64,000 bases of DNA from Moniliella sp. 'wahieum'. Taxonomy: Eukaryota > Basidiomycota > Moniliellomycetes > Moniliellales > Moniliellaceae. The DNA is taken from NCBI GenBank assembly GCA_003971905.1, contig RSEE01000039.1, forward strand, positions 428,501 through 492,500, given 5' to 3'. A program made the translations under genes and the position numbers. A model generated the notes under the pieces. The model had not been told where the DNA came from, ran no database searches, and saw only the letters and a program-made list of their open reading frames with translations. Positions 59,115-64,000 of this stretch are shown here, piece by piece (position 1 is the first letter of the stretch; each line of letters begins with the position of its first letter).

Positions 59115-60104
59115 AGAGTACATCTCTTCTTCTTACCCCCCCCCCCTTAACTTCTCCCCCAGGCTCTCTCTGTTCTGCCTTGTTTCGTTCGCCTGCTTAC
59201 TACGTCTCGGCTGCCTCGATGGACCTTGCGTGCCAAGAAGCGCCGAAGAGGTGATCGTTTTGCTCGTAGGTCCCCGCACTACATCCAGGACCGTCCTGGG
59301 TCCTGGACTCCGCAAGACTGTGTACTATATGTAACAACTCTCTATGCCCTGCCCCACGCTCCGGTGCTTCGCATCCCCACCAGCACTGTGCACATCTCGT
59401 GATCGAGAGAAACATTTCTCCACTCTTTTCCTGCCTGCTGGCAGGTCCACCTTATCTCATCCGTCGTGTCGGTGCAAGCCCCCACTCGTCTCTTCTCCCT
59501 CGCTCCACACAATCGCCTTCATCGTTTTGAACTTTGGAAGCCCCCTTCCCCCCTCCCTCTTCGACATTCTCCTCTCTTGCCTCTCGCTCCACTCTCCCCT
59601 TCCCGCCTTCCCCCTGACCCAGGTGATCGGAAGCTCGCTCTCAGCGCTTACTCTCCCGTTCTGCGTCTCCACGGGCACCTGTGTTTTCGTGTCTTTTCCC
59701 CATCTGTGCTTTCGCGCATTTCCTCCTCGGTGCTTCCACACCTCCATTTCCTCCCGTGCTCTCCCACGGGCCCGGCGCAGCCCCCCCGTGGGCCTGTTCG
59801 TCGTTCCACATACAGCCAATCCATTTCCAACAATTTGGCTTGGGTACGTTCAACACTACTCTCTACTCCATCCCCCTCCCCCTTCCCCCTTCTGCCCCTT
59901 TCCCGCACACCTATGCCTGTGTCTGTCAACCGAGACACCCTTTCCCCGATCCCTCTCGGTTCAACAGCGCTCTCCATATGCCTGTCAACAAGCCCAGCAG
60001 GACCCCAGTGCCTAACTGGTGACCCCAACTGGCTATGGCATCCCCTCCCTCCTTCTCCCACCGGCTTGTCCCCTCTCACCTTGGCAGGTTGGCTCATAGA
60101 TACC
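59115..60104. other. Pyrimidine-rich intergenic region
   Basis: Nearly 1 kb, strongly C/T-rich on the plus strand from about 59340 to 60060. Long open frames exist on both strands, but their products are Ser/Pro/Leu or Arg/Gly biased and resemble no protein. It is best read as 3' flanks of two converging genes. Confidence 0.5.
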
Positions 60105-62591
60105 TTAGTAGTCTTCGCCCGAGTCGCTCTCCTCGTCGCCCGACGACTCGGAGTTGACCAGATCATCGTGGGCGGTCGGAGCAAGTGGGAGAGCGGTACC
60201 TTCAAACTGTTGCAGCTGCGCCTGCAGACGGCGAATGCGTTCGGTTTCTTCGGATTCGTTGAGCGTTTTTCCCTTGAGACCGCCGGTACCGCGTTTGCGA
60301 CCATCGTTGGCGTTCTTGACGGGTTTGCTGTGCGTCGTCTTTTTGTCCTTGGGCCGCACGACAAAGCGGTAAAGCCGATACAAGGTGCGCGGCGACAGAT
60401 CGTCAATGTCCAACTCAATCTCCTCGTCGCCCATGGTGCTCTCTGGCCGGTCTTCCGCAATGATCTTCAATGCCCCATCCATCCGTTCCTCCGACAAGGT
60501 TTGAATCTTGTTGGCCAGCTCTTCCTTTTGCTCGTACGTCACCACGCGTACATCCTCCTCGTCCGAATCGCCACTCGGCTTGGGCTTGCGTTTGGGCTTG
60601 GGCTTCTTTTCCGGTTCCTCCACTGCTTTTTCACCTTTTTCGCCGGGGTTTCTTGGGCGCGTCGCTGCCCACCGATTTGCGGCGCTTGGCCGTGCTGGGC
60701 GGCGAGCCGCACGAGCCAGACAGGCCCCTGCGCCAGCGCCCGTGCTGCCGCCCGCACTGAGCGAGCTGAGCCTGCCGGGCCTGCTGGATCAGTTTGGGCG
60801 TCGGGGTGTGTTCCAGTTCGGCGGCCTGGCGAGCCAGGCGTTGGCTTGGTCGCGTAGCAAGGCAGCCACCTGCAGTGCCTCGGCTTGTTCCGGTGTCGGC
60901 GCAGGCAAGTACGGCCGCGGCGGCGGGAGCTTGCACGCACGGTCGTACACTGCCTTGAGCTGTTCGCCCATCAAATGCACGTCCGATCCAGCTGGGTTGA
61001 AGGTGAAGCAGTTGCGAAAGAGCAGTTGCATGTCGGCGTCAAACTCGCTCGCATCGGCATAGCCGCCTTGGCGCAAGGTGGACAAAATGGTGTCCAGCGC
61101 AATGGGATGGGAGATCATGGCATAGTACGCCGGCGCATAGTCCAGCGTCGGGTCAGGCAACTCGTAAAACACCCATGCCACCGCACTGTGCACCGGCTTC
61201 AACAGCTCATTGATCACCTTGCCACAAAACCGCACTTCGTCCCGCGCCACCTTGTCCCAATGCGCTTCTTCCGCCAGCGACATCGAGTCGCGTCGGTACT
61301 TGGTACTGGGCTTGGTGGGTGCCTCCTGCTCCACGTACGGCATCGGCGGCGCGGGCGGGTGCACTTCGCGCTTGGGCCGCGCACTGTCGGTCAGTTCCAA
61401 GCTCTTGCGCGGCTCGGGCGCATCGGGGCTGGGCAAGCCCTTATTTGTTTGTCAAACACCGTTTCCAGCACATCGGCCGCAAGGGAGATCAGGTGGGTTG
61501 GGCCATTGAAGATTCGGGTATTGTTAAACGTCAACCGCACTTCCTCCTCCACCTCCTCTGCCGTTGCATACACGTCCCGTCGCAGATCCAGGCCCCAGCG
61601 CGGCGCCAACTTGACCTTCTCCGTCGGCTTGTTCCCGCCCTTGACCGCGCCGCGGTCAAGGCAAGCTTAATGTCGATCGTACCCAGGTCCATGGGTCCGA
61701 GTGATGATCGTACGGTAGTGCGGGATACCGAGCGCGATGGGATCGACGGGCGCAAGAAAGGCACGCGCCTCGGTCCGGCTCTTGAGAGCTTTGAGCACGT
61801 TCTGCAAGTACTTGACTTGGGCCACCGTCAGCTTCAGCGGACGCCCAGCCTCCCCGCCAATTACAATACTCGGATCGTACTCGGGCAGCGGCCCACGCGG
61901 GGCAGGAGGCGCCGATACCGAAGCCGGGGCGGCGCGCTGGTGGATGGCTCGAGGAGGTGGACGTAGGCGCTGCAGGCGCGGCACCCTCGGCCGGCGCAGA
62001 GGTAGCAGACAGCTGAGGCTCCGAGGCGGTGTCTGGGTGGGAAAAGGCGGTTAGCATGGAGGCAGTGCGCGAGGGTAGGGGAGGAAGGAAAGGGGGGAAG
62101 GGAGGGAAGAGGGAAGAGGAAGGGAAGAGGGAAGAGGAAGAGAAGAGGGAAAGAGGCCTCTTCCCTTCCTCTTCCTCGTTCCTCTTTGCCTTCTTTCCTC
62201 GTTTCCTCTTTTCCTCTTTCCTCTTTTCCTCTTTCCTCGTTTCCTCTTTCCTCTTTCCGCTTTCCTCTTTCCTCTTTCCTCTTTCCTCTTCCGCGTCCTC
62301 TTTCCGCTTCCTCCCTCTTTCCTCTTGCCGCTTTCCTCTTCCTCTTTCCTCTTCCTCTTTCCTCTTTCCTCTTTCCTCTTTCCCTTTCCCGTCCTTTCCT
62401 CTCCCTCCTCTTCCTCTTCCTCAAGAGGGAAAGGGAAGAGGGTGATGTACCTGGCGGAGGCGGTGCGTCTGTGGCGGTGTCTGTGGCGGTGTCTGTGGCG
62501 GTGTCTGTGGCGGTGGCGTGGTGGTGGTGGTAGCCGTGGCCGGGGGGGCATCGCTGGTGGGCGGGGGGTCGGGGTGGATGGGGTCGGACAT
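60105..62591 (-). CDS. BDF1: BET-family double bromodomain protein (BDF1-like)
   Basis: Reads acetylated histones and links them to TFIID or SWR1. The start at 62591 (MSDPIHPDPPPTSD) opens a short Pro/Thr exon, then a 418 bp intron (62033-62450). Bromodomain 1 (about 61440-61850) includes QVKYLQNVLKALKSRTEARA, PVDPIALGIPHYRTII, PMDLGTIDIKLA and RLTFNNTRIFNGPTHLI, with the acetyl-lysine Asn. Bromodomain 2 (about 60900-61240) shows FCGKVINELLKPVHSAVAWV, PAYYAMISHPIALDTILSTL and LLFRNCFTFNPAGSDVHLMG. The NET domain is EQKEELANKIQTLSEERMDG and ELDIDDLSPRTLYRLYRFVV (about 60350-60540). The acidic end EESDSGEDY stops at 60105. Frame changes occur near 61920, 61690, 61640, 61440, 60790 and 60640. 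Confidence 0.92.
62033..62450 (-). other. Long polypurine/polypyrimidine intron of the BET gene
   Basis: 418 bp, GTACAT donor and ACCCAG acceptor on the minus strand. On the plus strand it is GA-rich from about 62080 to 62157 and CT-rich from 62158 to 62420, meeting at a perfect palindrome (GGGAAAGAGGCCTCTTCCC). All other introns assigned here are 200 bp or less. Confidence 0.65.
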
Positions 62592-63543
62592 GAGATGGGG
62601 GCAAGCACACTCGCTGGGCGCGGCGATGGTGGGCGAGAGGCGAAAAGCGACGCGCTGCTCTGTCCCGCCGCCCGCCCGACGCGTCCAGCCGGCGGAAATC
62701 GGAATTAAATATTCACCCGTAGCCTCCGCAGGGGGGCAGTGTGGGCGTGGCTGAAATTGTTCTGGCCCCCGCCCAGTACGTGGACGTGGACGTACCCGCC
62801 CCCCGCCAGCCCGCAGACACGCCCCATCCAACGGCTCCAAGTCGTCCTCGGGCTCGCGGGCGCGTAGGCCGAGGAGGAAAAGGCGGGAGACGTATGCTGC
62901 GATGGCGCATCGATTCCCGCACCCGTTTGGTCCGTCCGCCGCTTGCTGCCGTCCTTCCTACCCTGGAACGACGAACGCATCAGCTCATGTGGGGAGAGTA
63001 AGAACAACACAACATCACTCCTCTCTGGAACGACATGGGCGCCGCACATGTAGTCCGCGTCATGTGATAGCGCCGTCCGTGGGCACCGTCACGGCCGACT
63101 CGTCCGCCACATAATGCCAGTCCGTGCTGGTCATGGCTCTTAGATCTTAGCCCCCACAAGAACGGAGTTCCTCCCACTCCCCACCCGTCCGACACCTCTT
63201 TCCTGGCTCGAACCAATCAATATTCGCTGGTGCGAGAAACCTCACCTATCATGCTCACTGGATCTATTACCACTTGCGCCCGTGTCTCGGTCGGGGAGCC
63301 AAAAAGTAAAAGCACTGCAAGAAAGGACAAGCACAAGCACATGGGCAAGGGCAAGCACATGGGCAAGGGCAAGCACATGAGCAAGGGTAAGGGCAAGGAC
63401 AAAACAGGGGGCAGGGAACATAGATTCCACATCGGATCCGAGTGCAACAAAAACCCTCACAAACAGGACACCGACGGAACGCGGGAATAGATAAACGACT
63501 GTGCGGCAACCATCCCCTACAGGATCCCCCCCCCCTTGTTCGA
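62592..63543. other. Intergenic: BET promoter and WC-2 3' flank
   Basis: 950 bp. It holds a TTAAATATT stretch near 62703-62711 and an 18-bp tandem repeat at 63341-63394. A plus-strand open frame (63230-63490) rich in Lys, His and Gly crosses the repeat but has no support as a gene. Confidence 0.4.
63341..63394. repeat. 18-bp tandem repeat, two exact copies and one diverged
   Basis: Units ATGGGCAAGGGCAAGCAC at 63341-63358 and 63359-63376, then a diverged copy to 63394. It lies about 150 bp beyond the stop of the GATA gene. Confidence 0.85.
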
Positions 63544-64000
63544 TCAGAACGGTCCTAAGCGTCCCATGCCCAGCCCCATGCCCTGGGCAGGCGCAGGGGG
63601 GAACGGCGCCGCTGGGTCCGAGCTGACGGGAACGGAGGACGTGGAGGACGAGGCGGGAGGATGAGTAGGATGAGTAGGATGGGTAGCATGGTGTTGGAAA
63701 GCCAATGCGGCCGCATTGGGATCGCCACCTTTGCGTTTGATGCGTTTGGCCCAGCGCAAGCCACATGCGTTGCACAGTGTCTTGGGTCCAAGGGGACCTT
63801 TGCGCCACTCGGGCGAATCCACCCGGCCACAGTCGGCACAGACGTAATCCGCTTCGTCCGCCTTGACTTTTTTCTTCTTGGATTTCGGTTCGCCCTCGGG
63901 CCCTGACGCTTCGCCCTCGTCACGTCGAGGCGAGGCCGGACTGGGCCGATCCCGATCCCGATCCCGATCCCGGTCACGGTCATGGTCCCGCTCACGGTCG
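63544..64000 (-). CDS. wc-2: WC-2-like GATA-type zinc finger protein, C-terminal part
   Basis: C-terminal 150 residues of a GATA-type factor, cut by the window end. From base 64000 it reads an Arg-Asp repeat, then [20 protein letters not shown], a likely nuclear signal. The finger follows: [20 protein letters not shown] then [20 protein letters not shown]. The spacing is Cys-x2-Cys-x18-Cys-x2-Cys. [20 protein letters not shown] is the version found in White Collar 2, the DNA-binding partner of the blue-light receptor WC-1; classical nitrogen GATA factors read TPLWRR. This part has no frame break. The tail ends GMGRLGPF at 63544. A PAS domain expected upstream lies outside the window, so the WC-2 name needs that confirmation. 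Confidence 0.75.
   Translation of the reverse strand, partial: DRERDHDRDRDRDRDRDRPSPASPRRDEGEASGPEGEPKSKKKKVKADEADYVCADCGRVDSPEWRKGPLGPKTLCNACGLRWAKRIKRKGGDPNAAALAFQHHATHPTHPTHPPASSSTSSVPVSSDPAAPFPPAPAQGMGLGMGRLGPF

Noticed and set aside
59344-60857. Long plus-strand open frames and an overlapping minus-strand frame
   Set aside because: They arise from C/T-rich sequence and the antisense of the NET domain; composition is biased and no motif is seen.
63230-63490. Lys/His/Gly-rich plus-strand frame of 86 codons
   Set aside because: It depends on the 18-bp tandem repeat and lies in the 3' flank of the GATA gene; there is no other support.

Overview
The window is about 60% GC and reads as nuclear DNA of a fungus, most likely a basidiomycete. 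The evidence is spliceosomal introns of about 49-94 bp with GT..AG ends, CACC-type contexts before start codons, and fungal-type families: SWI3/SMARCC, MED25, a WC-2-like GATA protein, fungal LtrA, a GPI-anchored Ser-rich protein and a Tubby-like fungal protein. No rRNA, convincing tRNA, CRISPR array or transposon was found. The order below the phylum cannot be settled from sequence reading alone.

An essential caveat is that almost every conserved gene is interrupted by single-base indels, mostly one base lost from a G, C or T run. This includes genes that must work in any fungus (RPL12, IMPDH, CCT1, GlnRS, DHH1). The gene spans given here therefore cross frame changes. I read them as assembly or sequencing errors, not as pseudogenes.

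Layout. 1-1913 (-): partial unknown gene. 2399-3665 (-): one-pass membrane protein with a PPxY motif. 4337-7399 (-): LtrA-family membrane protein. 9351-9937 (-): ribosomal protein L12. 10476-15710 (-): MED25-like Mediator subunit with a very long Gln-Ala tail. 16388-16846 (-): small Cys/His protein. 17198-19269 (-): universal stress protein domain. 19872-23013 (+): SWI3/SMARCC. 23349-25060 (+): unknown helix-repeat protein. 25594-27807 (+): ArsB/NhaD-type permease. 28636-30230 (+): secreted GH18 chitinase. 31359-33710 (-) and 34022-35121 (+): a divergent mitochondrial pair, PPR protein and oligoribonuclease. 35400-37131 (+): CCT1. 37567-39451 (+): Tubby-like protein. 39875-40681 (+): mitochondrial TPR protein. 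41945-42570 (+): GPI-anchored protein. 43380-45538 (+): alpha-arrestin. 46190-47246 (+): PB1 plus retropepsin-like protein lacking the DTG motif. 47707-48386 (-) and 48655-51413 (+): a divergent pair, VPS71/ZNHIT1 and a BRO1-domain protein. 51942-53769 (+): IMPDH. 54294-57023 (-) and 57571-59114 (+): a divergent pair, GlnRS and DHH1. 60105-62591 (-): BET double-bromodomain protein. 63544-64000 (-): WC-2-like GATA factor, cut by the window end.

Most genes are unrelated housekeeping units, as is usual in fungi. Two themes stand out. Five encode chromatin or transcription regulators (MED25, SWI3, VPS71, BET, WC-2). Several belong to membrane-protein sorting: the alpha-arrestin with a PPSY motif, the BRO1/PalA-type protein, and a membrane protein carrying its own PPSY motif. 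The least explained items are the PB1-retropepsin-like protein, the helix-repeat protein and the 418-bp polypurine intron of the BET gene.
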